Part shown: piece by piece, positions 30,725 to 44,233 of the stretch
Layout: each line of letters opens with the position of its first letter
How positions within the stretch are numbered: the stretch's first letter is position 1
Source of the DNA: Craterostigma plantagineum
Lineage: Eukaryota > Streptophyta > Magnoliopsida > Lamiales > Linderniaceae
Assembly: GCA_027422505.1 (NCBI GenBank)
Contig: JAPQWV010000005.1
Location: 19,076,001-19,140,000 of the forward strand
Reading direction: 5' to 3'
Length of the DNA stretch: 64,000 nt
Made by a program: the position numbers and the translations under genes
The notes under the pieces: generated by a model
Seen by the model: the letters and a program-made list of their open reading frames with translations, nothing else
What the model was told of the DNA's origin: nothing
Database searches by the model: none

Positions 30725-32696
30725 AAAACTCATAGATTAGGGTTTTGGTTGTAAGTAGATGGTTGTGTGTGATGTATCATGATATCTCGAAATACACTGT
30801 CACACCAATTTTTTACTCCATGATTTGGTTTGCTTTCTTCAGTTATTATTATTTTTTCTACTAAGCTACAAGCGTGAGTTTTACATTGGATGGTTTCTTA
30901 TATGGAACCAATGCGCCGGAATAAAATACAACTTCCTATTTAAAACAAAATTGCACGATACTATGGGACAAATCTTAAATGATGATCGAGGGTTAAGTTT
31001 TGGTCTGGTCTGAGAGCTGTTTAGATTGAAACTAATTTGCTGAAGACATGAAGAACTCGAGCAAGAAGCTGTAATGATGTAACTAACTTCTGATGTTTGC
31101 GGAGCCGTTGATCAAAAAAAGGATCTCATGGTGCTGTACAAATCTTGAAGCTCCGAGTACAAATTCACTAAACACGCTCCAAGGCTGTTACAAAACCTGA
31201 ACAGATTCCCGTTCTCAACGGGGATTGACACAACAAGAAAACCTAATATCGGACACAAATATAGATACGGAATTTGTTTCATGTCTAAATTATGATATTG
31301 GAAACGGTTCTAACTAAATCTTATAAGTATTATCCGTGTCAAAATTTGCCACGAGAACAACACCTACAGAATGATAATTTCGTGTCTAATGACTCAAACA
31401 GATATGGAACTTTTCGACACTGACTTTTCCGTGTCTAATACGTTTTTTTTTTCTTGTATTGTGAGTAGGTGGTTTGGAGCGTCTTTGTCTTCTCTTCTAT
31501 ATAAGAGCGAACTAGTGTAAGTAGTTAACACAGAGTTGAGAGAGTAAGTTGAGAGCGCCTATCAATAAAAAATGTTTCTATTGGACGTGAATGTAGACTC
31601 TGAAGTCAGTAAAGAAAGTGTCTGAGATTTTCGTTTCTTGGTTGTTTTCGTTTCAATTGCGTTGAAGAGTCATTCTTTCGATCTGCTAAACTCATGCACA
31701 TCGAGTGTTATTCTATTTATTATATTTTCTACACTAACTATTACTCTAACACAAAAAAATCGATAAATAAAATGAGTTTAACGTCAGTTTTACTTTCGTT
31801 GTGACGCGTCGATACTTTCCATGATCGCAAATTTATTAGGATGATTATATAAGATATCGGTTAGGCCCATTTATAACAACCAAACTATAAGCGGAAAAAG
31901 CTAAAAAAAAGTGTGCTTAGCGAAGTCTTAAAACTAGGGTTGAAAACGGATCGAATCAAGTCGACTACTCCAATATTCAATTTGTATTCTATTAACGATT
32001 CAAATATTCGTATTTTATTTGATTACTTTTCGAATAATAAAATTCGATTTGAATTCGTATTTGAGTTTATTCAAATCGAATGTCCGAATATATTTTATCT
32101 TTATCTTCTATTTAAATAAATATAAAATGTTTAAAATATGTTTTGATTATAATATATGATATGCTTATTTTGTTTTGTTTTGAAATAAAACTAATATATG
32201 TATGATTACATTGAATTTCATATGCTACAGTAAAATATTCACCTATATATCGTATAAATATATATTTAAGTACTCGAATCAAATATTCAATAAATCGAAT
32301 ACTTTGATATTTGTATTCGTATTCGAAAATTTCTTGAATTATAAAAATTATTTGCTTTCGGTTTGGTATTCGAAATACTCAAATTTAAATCTTAAATTTC
32401 CAATCGAATCTAGAATCTAACAAAAACAAAATTGATTCATTCTTTCTTAACACCCTCTAACTCGACACCTGTTTAAAGATGAATATTCACCGTGAGTCTC
32501 GTTACTACTGCAATAAACACGGAAACAATGGTAAGAAAAGACAAACTTTCCATGCTGACATTACAGTACACATGTATGTACAATTTCACGTTTCACTAAC
32601 AAATGAAAAGACATGCAAATTTCTAAACATTATACTTACGATTATCCAGCACAAATCATCACCTTTAATTCAAACCGAGGCGAGTATTTTGAACGT
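30725..32696. other. Intergenic: ELIP-7 flank with relic, MITE and AT-rich element
   Basis: Duplicate of 2276-4245: relic exon near 31025-31225, CACTA-like MITE at 31229-31463, TATATAAG fragment, and TTCGAA-rich element at 31937-32457. No gene. Confidence 0.6.
31229..31463. mobile_element. CACTA-like MITE
   Basis: Copy of the 235-bp element at 2779-3013, with ends CACAACAAG and CTTGTATTGTG. Confidence 0.55.
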
Positions 32697-32753
32697 TACG
32701 TGGATATAAGAGCATCCACTCGATTGTTGTCCTCGTATCTCTACCTATAAATA
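32697..32753 (+). promoter_or_regulatory. ELIP-8 promoter core: ACGTG element and TATA box
   Basis: TACGTGG at 32697-32703 and TATAAATA at 32746-32753; same arrangement as at 4246-4302. Confidence 0.7.
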
Positions 32754-32884
32754 TCCCTCGACTTCGTATACTAAGCTCTCATCATACAAAAGGAATTCGT
32801 TCTTACAGTTTATTGCCTATCATTGAAATCTTCAACAATATTCGTCTATAATTACGACCTACAAATAAGCACGAAAGATCAATC

Positions 32885-33811
32885 ATGGCTTCTTCAACTT
32901 GCTACGCAACTATGGCAGCAATGTCTTGCCGTAGACAAAGCAGTATTACGAGGTTTGGGCCTAACAATTTCTTCTCGGGAAAGCAAAACTATGCCTTGCC
33001 GCTTATGAAGAGGAATGCTAAGTTCACTGTCCGAAGCATGAGAGAGGTATACGTATTAATTCGTCTAAATTACATGCACAGACATAGAGTGCGTTTGGTA
33101 TGCAGAATTCGATTCCGAAAAAGAACAAAAAACATATAATGGTACGATATACGAAACATAGCGTACAATTTTTCGATGCGTACCATAAGCTTCTCCTATT
33201 CTTTTCAACATCGAATTCCACGTATCAAACGCCAGAGAAAAAGGAAGGAAACTTAAGTTAGCGCATCGCACTGTTGTACATTAAGCTTCCAGCATTGTAC
33301 TACCACGCTTTTTTCCTTAAACCAACACACTCTAGTAACGTGCTTCTGAATTTTTTGATATGCTCAGGACAATGAGAAGGGGGAGCAGCAGCAGCAGCAA
33401 AAACAACAACAACAGACGCACGACGGAGGGCCCGACCTGACTCCCAACAGAACTGAGGTGACGACAAAGAGAACAGTCGATTTGTTCTCCTTCGACGGAC
33501 TTGCGCCCGAGAGGATCAACGGTCGGGCGGCAATGATAGGATTCGTGGCGGCCGTAGGAGTGGAGCTAGCGACTGGGCGGGACGTATTTTCTCAGGTGTT
33601 CAACGGAGGCGTTCAGTGGTTCCTTCTTACGAGCGCAGTGTTGGCGCTTGCCACTCTGGTTCCTATCTACAGAGGGCTTTCCCCCGAGGCTAAGAACAAC
33701 GGGTTTTGGAATTCAGACGCCGAGATATGGAACGGGAGGTTCGCTATGATTGGGCTTGTGGCTCTCGCCTTTACGGAGTACGTCAAAGGCGGTCCGCTAA
33801 TCAATGTGTGA
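32885..33811 (+). CDS. ELIP: Early light-inducible protein, type B (ELIP-8)
   Basis: Exons 32885-33046 and 33368-33811, product 201 aa. This is the duplicate of the broken ELIP-2, here with the full helix 3 (frame continues through [13 protein letters not shown]). It has type-A-like residues in helix 1 (GFVAAV) and a Tyr before VKGG, so it is intermediate between type A and the other type-B copies in exon 2. That suggests gene conversion between subtypes. Promoter and splice sites are intact. Confidence 0.93.
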
Positions 33812-35781
33812 AGAACTGATAGTTAGGGTTTTGGTTGTAAGTAGATGGTTGTGTGTGATGTAATCATGATATCTCGAAATAAACTGTCACACCAATTTTT
33901 TACTCCATGATTTTGTTTGCTTTCTTCAGTTATTATTATTTTTTCTATTAAGCTACAAGCGTGAGTTTTACATTGGATGGTTTCTTATATGGAATCAATG
34001 CGCCGGAATAAAATACAACTTCCTATTTAAAACAAAATTGCACGATACTATGGGACAAATCTTAAATGATGATCAAGGGTTAAGTTTTGGTCTGGTCTGA
34101 GAGCTGTTTAGATTGAAACTAATTTGCTGAAGACATGAAGAACTCGAGCAAGAAGCTGTAATGATATAACTAACTTCTGATGTTTGCGGAGCCGTTGATC
34201 AAAAAAAGGATCTCATGGTACTGTACAAATCTTGAAGCTCCGAGTACAAGTTCACTAAACACGCTCCAAGGCTGTTACAAAACCTGAACAGATTCCCGTT
34301 CTCATCGGGGATTGACACAACAAGAAAACCTAATATCGGACACAAATATAGATACGGAATTTGGTTCATGTCTAAATTATGATATTGGAAACGGTTCTAA
34401 CTAAACCTTACAAGTATTATCCGTGTCAAAATTTGCCACGAGAACAACACCTACAGAATGATAATTTCGTGTCTAATGACTCAAATAGATATGGAACTTT
34501 TCGACACTGACTTTTCCGTGTCTAATACGTTTTTTTTTTCTTGTATTGTGAGTAGGTGGTTTGGAGCGTCTTTGTCTTCTCTTCTATATAAGAGCGAACT
34601 AGTGTAAGTAGTTAACACAGAGTTGAGAGAGTAAGTTGAGAGCGCCTATCAATAAAAAATGTTTCTATTGGACGTGGATGTAGACTCTGAAGTCAGTAAG
34701 GAAAGTGTCTGAGATTTTCGTTTCTTGGTTGTTTTCGTTTCAATTGCGTTGAAGATTCATTCTTTCGATCTGCTAAACGCATGCACTTCGAGTGTTATTC
34801 TATTTATTATATTTTCTACACTAACTATTACTCTAACACAAAAAAATCGATAAATAAAATGAGTTTAACGTCAGTTTTACTTTCGTTGTGACGCGTCGAT
34901 ACTTTCCATGATCGCAAATTTATTAGGATGATTATATAAGATATCGGTTAGGCCCATTTATAACAACCAAACTATAAGCGGAAAAAGCTAAAAAAAAAGT
35001 GTGCTTAGCGAAGTCTTAAAACTAGGGTTGAAAACGGATCGAATCAAGTCGACTACTCCATTGTTCAATTTGTATTCTATTAACGATTCAAATATTCGTA
35101 CTTTATTTGATTACTTTTCGAATAATAAAATTCGATTTGAATTCGTATTTGAGTTTATTCAAATCGAATGTCCGAATATATTTTATCTTTATCTTCTATT
35201 TAAAAAAATATAAAATGTTTAAAATATTTGATTATAATATATGATATGCTTATTTTGTTTTGTTTTGAAATAAAACTAATATATGTATGATTACATTGAA
35301 TTTAATATGCTACAGTAAAATATTCACCTATATATCGTATAAATATATATTTAAGTACTGGAATCAAATATTCAATAAATCGAATACTTTGATATTTGTA
35401 TTCGTATTCGAAAATTTCTTGAATTATAAAAATTATTTGCTTTCGGTTTGGTATTCGAAATACTCAAATTTAAATCTTAAATTTCCAATCGAATCTAGAA
35501 TCTAACAAAAACAAAATTGATTCATTCTTTCTTAACACCCTCTAACTCGACACCTGTTTAAAGATGAATATTCACCGTGAATCTCGTTACTACTACAATA
35601 AACACGGAAACAATGGTAAGAAAAGACAAACTTTCCATGCTGACATTACAGTACACATGTATGTACAATTTCACGTTTCACTAACAAATGAAAAGACATG
35701 CAAATTTCTAAACATTACACTTACGATTATCCAGCACAAATCATCACCTTTAATTCAAACCGAGGCGAGTATTTTGACAGT
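33812..35781. other. Intergenic: ELIP-8 flank, MITE and AT-rich element
   Basis: Duplicate of 5360-7329. MITE at 34316-34550; TTCGAA-rich element at about 35025-35540. No gene. Confidence 0.6.
34316..34550. mobile_element. CACTA-like MITE
   Basis: Copy of the element at 5864-6098. Confidence 0.55.
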
Positions 35782-35838
35782 TACGTGGATATAAGAGCAT
35801 CCACTCGATTGTTGTCCTCATATCTCTACCTATAAATA
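35782..35838 (+). promoter_or_regulatory. ELIP-9 promoter core: ACGTG element and TATA box
   Basis: TACGTGG at 35782-35788 and TATAAATA at 35831-35838. Confidence 0.7.
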
Positions 35839-35969
35839 TCCCTCGACTTCGTATACTAAGCTCTCATCATACAAAAGGAATTCGTTCTTACAGTTTATTG
35901 CCTATCATTGAAGTCTTCAACAATATTCTTCTATAATTACGACCTACAAATAAGCACGAAAGATCAATC

Positions 35970-36893
35970 ATGGCTTCTTCAACTTGCTACGCAACTATGG
36001 CAGCAATGTCTTGCCGTAGACAAAGCAGTATTACGAGGTTTGGGCCTAACAATTTCTTCTCGGGAAAGCAAAACTATGCCTTGCCGCTTATGAAGAGGAA
36101 TGCTAAGTTCACTGTCCGAAGCATGAGAGAGGTATACGTATTAATTCGTCTAAATTACATGCAGACATAGAGTGCGTTTGGTATGCAGAATTCGATTCCG
36201 AAAAAGAACAAAAAACGTATAATGGTACGATATACGAAACATAGCGTACAATTTTTCGATGCGTACCATAAGCTTCTCTATTCTTTTCAACATCGAATTC
36301 CACGTATCAAACGCCAGAAAAAAAGGAAGGAAACTTAAGTTAGCGCATCGCACTGTTGTACATTAAGCTCCCAGCATTGTACTACCACGCTTTTTTCCTT
36401 AAACCAACACACTCTAGTCACGTGCTTCTGAATTTTTTTATATGCTCAGGACAATGAGAAGGTGGAGCAGCAGCAGCAGCAAAAACAACAACAACAGACG
36501 CACGACGGAGGGCCCGACCTGACTCCCAACAGAACTGAGGTGACGACAAAGAAAACAGTCGATTTGTTCTCCTTCGACGGACTTGCGCCCGAGAGGATCA
36601 ACGGTCGGGCGGCAATGATAGGATTCGTGACGGCCGTAGGTGTGGAGTTAGCGACTGGGCGGGACGTATTTTCTCAGGTGTTCAACGGAGGCGTCCAGTG
36701 GTTCCTTTTGACGAGCGCAGTGTTGGCGCTCGCCACTCTGGTTCCTATCTACAGAGGGCTTTCCCCCGAGGCTAAGAACAACGGGTTTTGGAATTCAGAC
36801 GCCGAGATATGGAATGGGAGGTTCGCCATGATTGGTCTTGTGGCTCTCGCCTTTACGGAGTTCGTCAAAGGTGGTCCGCTAATCAATGTGTGA
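35970..36893 (+). CDS. ELIP: Early light-inducible protein, type B (ELIP-9)
   Basis: Exons 35970-36131 and 36450-36893, product 201 aa, same protein as ELIP-3. The acidic start of exon 2 has Val instead of Gly (DNEKVEQQQ), a marker shared only with ELIP-3. Lys replaces Arg in TTKKTVDLF. Promoter, splice sites, both pigment motifs and the AATAAA-bearing 3' flank are intact. Confidence 0.93.
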
Positions 36894-39323
36894 AGAACTG
36901 ATAGTTAGGGTTTTGGTTGTAGGTAGATGGTTGTGTGTGATGATGTAATCACAATATAAATACTGAATAAAGTGTCACACCCCATTTTTTATTTTATGTT
37001 GGTTGCTTTCTTCGATTAGCTTTCTTTTTAATAATTCTATCAAGCTACTATTATGGGTTTTGCATTAGATGGTTTGTTACATGGAATCAATGCTTCGAAA
37101 AAAAAAATCAAAACTTTTGTTTGGCTCACAATAGAAAACATAGGTTGATAGAATAAAATTTTATAATATTATAAGATAACTTGATAGCTTAAGCTTGTAC
37201 GAGTGTTCAAATATTACGTATTTGGTTAAAAGGTTGAGGTTTTGAATCTTAATGCTTAATAAGAAAACAAATCAACGAAAGTTGGATTTCTCATATTCTT
37301 AGCCAAGAAACTCATCTAGGGCTTTGCTAATGTTGTCTGAGTTTTACGAGTTCCATCGTTCGTACTTGTTTGTCGCATCTTAAGCTTTCGGTTTCACCTT
37401 CTATCCTGAAACTCATCTTAAGCCTAAGCCACAATGCTTTAAATTGTTACCCACTTGAGATTTGTTGGGTAGCGTCTTTCTTGTTTTGATGTTCTTAAGG
37501 AGATGTTTTCGTCCCCTAAAAAACCCTTCATTATCGAATTCCCATTGTCAGTATCAAATCCCTGCACAAATTCACACTCATAGGCATTCTTCCTCTCATG
37601 GTGTGTAAGATTAAACAGTTTGCAATAGTAGTTATATGCTCTAGTTTATTGGTGACATTATCTTTCAATCTTCTTGAGACATTGAAAAAAGACAAAAGCC
37701 GATATTCTCACATTGAATAAAACCCAAATAAAAATACCAACTTGGATAAAAAGTAGTTGACGTTCTAGTTTATTTTCAAGATATACAGCAAGCTCAAGCG
37801 AGCAAACCTAATAGTTCTCCAAAGAGTACAGCAAGTTTCTAGATAAGTGCAGTGCATAACATTATTTTCATAAAAGTTGATATTAAAATAAGTATAGATC
37901 TGCCTCAAAAAGCTTGAGAAATTTGCTGTGCTTGAACTATTTGGGAGAAGATGCATGGCGAATCTCTTAGGATATCATAGGACGAAAAACAGTCGTTACT
38001 TCTACTCCAAGAACAAGGTCGTCTGTGTTAGAATCGTCCACAAACTCGTCTGTGCAAACCCTCCATTGATTGCGGAGAAAGATTCATAAACGTTGGCGAT
38101 GATGAGCTGTTTGCGCCTAATATGTGCTTCTTCTTGATGGCTGTTATTCTATTCATATCTACTACTAGACATTTTGCAGATATAATGTGCATGGCTTGTT
38201 TTTATCGGAAATGTTCTAGAAAATCGGAAACTTTTTTCTTATGGAGGAGAAAGGGAAAATGAGTCTTTGTTGGTGGGCAGAAAAAGGAAAAAATAACGCC
38301 ATCACCCTCGTAGAAACACAAAATGATAGTTAATTTTTTTTACAGAAAATACATTTATTAAAGTGCTTTTACTCAAACCTATTTATTATACTAATTTTTA
38401 CTCCAATACAAATAGCATTATTTTCTACGCTAGAAACACTACTCATTTGTTACCATTAATTTATACAAAACAATAATAACGTTACTTCTTTAAACTCCAA
38501 AATTCTTTATTAGTATTATTATTATTCACATTTTATGAATTAATTTACATTTTATGAATGAATTAATAATTATAATCTTATCAAATTAAAAAAATCAATA
38601 AATAAAATGAGATTAGCGTTAGTTTACTTTCGTCGGGATGTGTCAATACTGAAAATTTATTATGATGATTATCATCAGTTAGGCCCGCATATAACAGCCC
38701 AAATTATAAGCGTAAAAAGCACAAAGTCTTACTGAGCTCGACGAAGCCTTAACACAAGGGCTGCAACGAATCGAATCGAGTCGAATAATATTCTATTCGT
38801 ACTCTATTAATGACTAGAATTCATGTTCTTGTTTGATTACATTTCGAATCGAATCCGTATTTGAAAATATTCAAATCTGTTCGACTAAATTATTTTTATG
38901 TTTTACTTAATAAAAAATATAAATAGTTTTGATTTCAAATACATTTATATTTGTTTCATACTCGAAATTTTTTTGAATCAAATAAATTATTTTCCTTCGG
39001 ATTCGTATTCAAAATATTCGACTTCAAATCTAGAATTCAGAATCGAAACTCGAATTCAAAAAAATTCGATTAATCTGAAACCCTACTCAACACCCTCTAA
39101 CTCGCGAGAGGACACCTGTTTAAAGATGAATATTACACACACCGTTAAGTCTCGTTGTCACAATAAACACCGAAGAAAAAACAAGCTTTCCATGCTGACA
39201 TTACAGTACACATGCAAGTACAGTCGAGTTTCACTATCAAATGAAAAGACTTCGGAAATTTCTAGACATTATATACTTACTACAGCACAAAAAACATCAC
39301 CTATTAATATCAAGATATGAATC
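36894..39323. other. Intergenic block with degenerate coding-like relics
   Basis: Duplicate of 8442-10870. Relic segments on the minus strand lie at about 37440-37620 and 37970-38065. The rest is AT-rich and non-coding, then the type-A TTCGAA-rich element. No functional gene seen. Confidence 0.4.
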
Positions 39324-39402
39324 CACGTGATATCGTTTCTTTTAAACGTTACGTGGATGTAAGAATATCCACTCAAATGTCCTCATATCTCACCTATAAA
39401 TA
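39324..39402 (+). promoter_or_regulatory. ELIP-10 promoter core: G-box, ACGTG element, TATA box
   Basis: CACGTG at 39324-39329, TACGTGG at 39350-39356, TATAAATA at 39395-39402. Confidence 0.72.
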
Positions 39403-39527
39403 TCCCTCGACTTCTTTTACTTGGCTCCCAACATTCAAAAGGAATTCGTTCTTCATTGTTTATTGCCTATCAATAAATTGAAATCTTCAACAGTAACTAT
39501 TCGTCAATAAAGAGCTAATAATCCATC

Positions 39528-40470
39528 ATGAGTTCTGCTACTTGCTACACAGTGATGCCAGCAATTTCTTGCCGAGGACAAAGCAGTACGAGGTTTGGCC
39601 CTAACAACCTCTTCTTGGGAAAGCAAAGCTATGCCTTGGGACTTAAGAGGAATGCAAAGTTTACTGTCCGAAGCATGAGAGAGGTATATATATCTATTAA
39701 TGAGTTTCCTTTACATGCATATGCACAGACTTAGGTGGAGTTTGGTGCTGTTCGATTTGGAAAAGAAACGAAAAAGTATAATGGCAAGATGCACGAAACG
39801 TAACGCTACACTGTTTCGATAATAAGACCATAAGCTTTATCTTTTTCTTTTCAACATCGAATTCCACGTACCAAACGCCTGAAAAAAAGAAGAAAAATTT
39901 AGTCAGCACATCCAACCGTTGTAAATTCGCTTACAGCATCGAGCCACCACACTTTTTCCTTTCTCTTCCTTACTAAATTCCTTAAACCAAACACACTCTT
40001 GGTAAACTGGTTCTTAATTTTTATATGCTCAGGACAATGAGAATGAGGAGCAGCAGCAAAAACAGCAACAACAGACGCACGACGGAGGACCCGACCTAAC
40101 TCCGAACAGAAGTAAGGTGACGACAAAGAGAACAGTTGATTTGTTCTCCTTCGACGGACTTGCGCCCGAGAGGATCAACGGTCGGGCGGCAATGATAGGA
40201 TTCGTGGCGGCCGTAGGAGTGGAGCTAGCGACTGGTCGGGACGTATTTTCTCAGGTGTTCAACGGAGGCGTTCAGTGGTTCCTTCTTACGAGCGTAGTGT
40301 TGGCGCTTGCCACTCTGGTTCCTATCTACAGAGGGCTTTCCCCCGAGGCGAAGAACAACGGGTTTTGGAATTCAGACGCCGAGATATGGAACGGGAGGTT
40401 CGCTATGATTGGGCTTGTGGCTCTCGCCTTTACGGAGTACGTCAAAGGCGGCCCTCTAATCAATGTGTGA
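39528..40470 (+). CDS. ELIP: Early light-inducible protein, type A (ELIP-10)
   Basis: Exons 39528-39683 and 40033-40470, product 197 aa, same protein as ELIP-4. The splice acceptor is the common TATGCTCAG, unlike ELIP-4. The type-A promoter is complete. The second pararetrovirus copy lies 1.55 kb downstream. Confidence 0.93.
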
Positions 40471-42023
40471 AAAACTCATAGATTAGGGTTTTGGTTGTAA
40501 GTAGATGGTTGTGTGTGATGTATCATGATATCTCGAAATACACTGTCACACCAATTTTTTACTCCATGATTTGGTTTGCTTTCTTCAGTTATTATTATTT
40601 TTTCTACTAAGCTACAAGCGTGAGTTTTACATTGGATGGTTTCTTATATGGAATCAATGCGCCGGAATAAAATACAACTTCCTATTTAAAACAAAATTGC
40701 ACGATACTATGGGACAAATCTTAAATGATGATCGAGGGTTAAGTTTTGGTCTGGTCTGAGAGCTGTTTAGATTGAAACTAATTTGCTGAAGACATGAAGA
40801 ACTCGAGCAAGAAGCTGTAATGATGTAACTAACTTCTGATGTTTGCGGAGCCGTTGATCAAAAAAAGGATCTCATGGTGCTGTACAAATCTTGAAGCTCC
40901 GAGTACAAGTTCACTAAACACGCTCCAAGGCTGTTACAAAACCTGAACAGATTCCCGTTCTCAACAGGGATTGACACAACAAGAAAACCTAATATCGGAC
41001 ACAAATATAGATACGGAATTTGTTTCATGTCTAAATTATGATATTGGAAACGGTTCTAACTAAATCTTATAAGTATTATCCGTGTCAAAATTTGCCACGA
41101 GAACAACACCTACAGAATGATAATTTCGTGTCTAATGACTCAAACAGATATGGAACTTTTCGACACTGACTTTTCCGTGTCTAATACGTTTTTTTTTTCT
41201 TGTATTGTGAGTAGGTGGTTTGGAGCGTCTTTGTCTTCTCTTCTATATAAGAGCGAACTAGTGTAAGTAGTTAACACAGAGTTGAGAGAGTAAGTTGAGA
41301 GCGCCTATCAATAAAAAATGTTTCTATTGGACGTGAATGTAGACTCTGAAGTCAGTAAGGAAAGTGTCTGAGATTTTCGTTTCTTGGTTGTTTTCGTTTC
41401 AATTGCGTTGAAGAGTCATTCTTTCGATCTGCTAAACTCATGCACATCGAGTGTTATTCTATTTATTATATTTTCTACACTAACTATTACTCTAACACAA
41501 AAAAATCGATAAATAAAATGAGTTTAACGTCAGTTTTACTTTCGTTGTGACGCGTCGATACTTTCCATGATCGCAAATTTATTAGGATGATTATATAAGA
41601 TATCGGTTAGGCCCATTTATAACAACCAAACTATAAGCGGAAAAAGCTAAAAAAAAGTGTGCTTAGCGAAGTCTTAAAACTAGGGTTGAAAACGGATCGA
41701 ATCAAGTCGACTACTCCAATATTCAATTTGTATTCTATTAACGATTCAAATATTCGTATTTTATTTGATTACTTTTCGAATAATAAAATTCGATTTGAAT
41801 TCGTATTTGAGTTTATTCAAATCGAATGTCCGAATATATTTTATCTTTATCTTCTATTTAAATAAATATAAAATGTTTAAAATATGTTTTGATTATAATA
41901 TATGATATGCTTATTTTGTTTTGTTTTGAAATAAAACTAATATATGTATGATTACATTGAATTTCATATGCTACAGTAAAATATTCACCTATATATCGTA
42001 TAAATATATATTTAAGTACTCGA
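40471..42023. other. Intergenic: ELIP-10 flank, MITE, interrupted AT-rich element
   Basis: Duplicate of 12018-13570, with the MITE at 40975-41209; ends at the second viral insertion. Confidence 0.6.
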
Positions 42024-42166
42024 CAAAAATTAAAACTTTACAAAAAGGAATAATGATACGTGGCATTGTTAAACCTATTAGTCCAGTTATCAAGCTGTAA
42101 ACAGTTTGATCCCGTTCGGACCCAAGGTATTCCAGCCTATATACCATTAATCCAAAAACAACATAA
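42024..42166 (-). repeat. Pararetrovirus terminal repeat, left copy
   Basis: 143 bp, direct repeat of 49725-49867. TACGTGGC at 42057-42064. Confidence 0.83.
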
Positions 42167-42856
42167 AATAAAAATAATTTTTGTGATCATAAGAATTATA
42201 TTGTCGAATACAAGGACTTTTACATAATAAAATTCTTCATTCAATTAATTCAATCGGTAACAGCCTTTCCCTTCAAACGCCTTAACTGCGGCAACACGGG
42301 CTAGCCAAGAGCCGACACAGAATTAATCAAAATCAAATTTTATTATAACCTTTATTCAAAATTTAATTCTTTCAATCGATTTTTAAAAGTTTTTTATAAA
42401 GAAAAATATTACATCATATTAATATATGTATATATATATATATGATATAAAACCATGATTAAAGTATCAAGGCATCTTGGTGTAGTTTAACGTTAAGGTT
42501 TAGCCTTCCATTAAGGCTTGATTAAACAAAATTATAGAAAAGGATTAAAACTTACTTGAAGAGAAGAAGTAGATGCAAACCAGAACTTTTATTTCTTCAA
42601 CGTAATTTACAAAGAGGGAGAGAGAGTACAAGAGTGGAAAGTAAAAACTGCCTCCTTGACTTATGGCGAAAGGCCATATTTAAAAACACACAAAAAGTAA
42701 AAAGACAAAAAAGCAGTAAGGAATTATGATTCCAGCTGGCCATCATCTTGTTCTTGTTCTTGATTCCTCTTGTCGGCCATTTACTTTATAAAAGTAGAAA
42801 ATGTTGTCGCCACGCTAAAATTTTAGCCGCCTAGTGGATGCCTTGTCATTCTTTCG
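42167..42856 (-). other. Pararetrovirus non-coding region, copy 2
   Basis: Equivalent of 13714-14402, one base longer because of an A-run near 42710. Same candidate TATA-like, AATAAA and splice-donor-like signals; no ORF. Confidence 0.45.
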
Positions 42857-44233
42857 TCATTCCTTGTCTTTTCCTTTCATCCTTTTGAAGGATTCTTCGG
42901 TGATATTATTGATGGCGTCTTCGAATGATAATAAATCATCATCGTCAAAGGGGTCTTGAGCATCTTGACAAAAATCTTCATCTTTTGATGAGGTCCCCAT
43001 AGTTACATCGGAAATATCAATTCCAAAATTCTTTCCGATATCTTTCTTTATTTCTTCCATGTATTCAATCAAAATTTCTTCTTTAGTCATTTTTCCTTTC
43101 TGAATATTTAATCTTCTAGAAAGGATTTCGAATGGACTAGGAGATTCCCTTTGCTGTCTCTTTTCAATTTGTTCTTTATAATGAGCAATTTTTTCTTTGA
43201 TTTTGACAATTGTTTGTTGTCCTTCATATTCTCCCTGTCCGTCAATTCGGATCATTTTCTTCCAGAACTTTGTATAAAAAGTTCTCCAAAGACAAGGTAT
43301 ATTCTGTTGGTTATGACCAACTTCTGGAGCCCATTTCCATATCCATGGGATACTGTACTCAATATAAAAATGCATTGAAGCCATTCCTTCAATCCATTTA
43401 TTATTATGTTGAGCCTCTATTAGAGCTGGCGAAACTTTAACCCACTCAGTATATAATTCTGAGAACGGTTCTTTCAAAATATTAATTGTGGCTCCATATG
43501 ATAACCACCAATTATAAAACCAAGTAGGAATTTCCTGCTTATACACATCAGCACATATTTTGATCCACCAAGAATGTTTTCTTTTAACGTTTTCATATAA
43601 GAAAACTCTATGAAAAGCTTGGATATAATCCCAATAATTAAACTTAACTGTAACCTTTAATTCTGGATGAAAATATTCTCTATCCTTCATTGGGTGAATT
43701 GCCCAAGCTTCAGGGGATATAATCCTCTTAATAATAATCTTGCTGAAGTTATAAACCTTCTGATTTCCGGTAACAAAATGATCAAATTCACAAGATTCCG
43801 TGAACTTAAGAATATTTTCATAGTTCATCCTGTTTTTATAATATCCCCCAGCATATGATGCTGTATCAAGATACCTTTCCATTAAGGTCCATGGCTGGTC
43901 TTTCCATTTTAAATCACTCTCAGTTAAGAAGATTATAACTTCTTTATGAGAATTCTGCTCATAAATAAATTCTTGATCTTCTACTTCATCATCTGCTACA
44001 ATTTTAGCATAAGAAGTCGTACCTTCTTGAGTCTTTTGTTCCTTATATTTAAGGAATTCTTTATACATTTGCTGATCTTGAGCACTCATGTTGCTCGAAG
44101 ATGAAGAGAGATTTTCTCTGAATAATTTTCTATTGCCATGTTGAGCAATAGGTTTGCCACCTCTACCACCTCTATTAGAGGGATAGTTCTTCCCATATTG
44201 GGACATACCTGCAAAATTAGCAAATTTATTCAT
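42857..44233 (-). CDS. Pararetrovirus ORF4, unknown function
   Basis: 458 aa, same protein as at 14403-15779. Open, with its ATG overlapping the polymerase stop. A Gly/Arg-rich N-terminus, Trp-rich core and acidic C-terminus are visible; no assigned function. Confidence 0.75.
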   Translation of the reverse strand: MNKFANFAGMSQYGKNYPSNRGGRGGKPIAQHGNRKLFRENLSSSSSNMSAQDQQMYKEFLKYKEQKTQEGTTSYAKIVADDEVEDQEFIYEQNSHKEVIIFLTESDLKWKDQPWTLMERYLDTASYAGGYYKNRMNYENILKFTESCEFDHFVTGNQKVYNFSKIIIKRIISPEAWAIHPMKDREYFHPELKVTVKFNYWDYIQAFHRVFLYENVKRKHSWWIKICADVYKQEIPTWFYNWWLSYGATINILKEPFSELYTEWVKVSPALIEAQHNNKWIEGMASMHFYIEYSIPWIWKWAPEVGHNQQNIPCLWRTFYTKFWKKMIRIDGQGEYEGQQTIVKIKEKIAHYKEQIEKRQQRESPSPFEILSRRLNIQKGKMTKEEILIEYMEEIKKDIGKNFGIDISDVTMGTSSKDEDFCQDAQDPFDDDDLLSFEDAINNITEESFKRMKGKDKE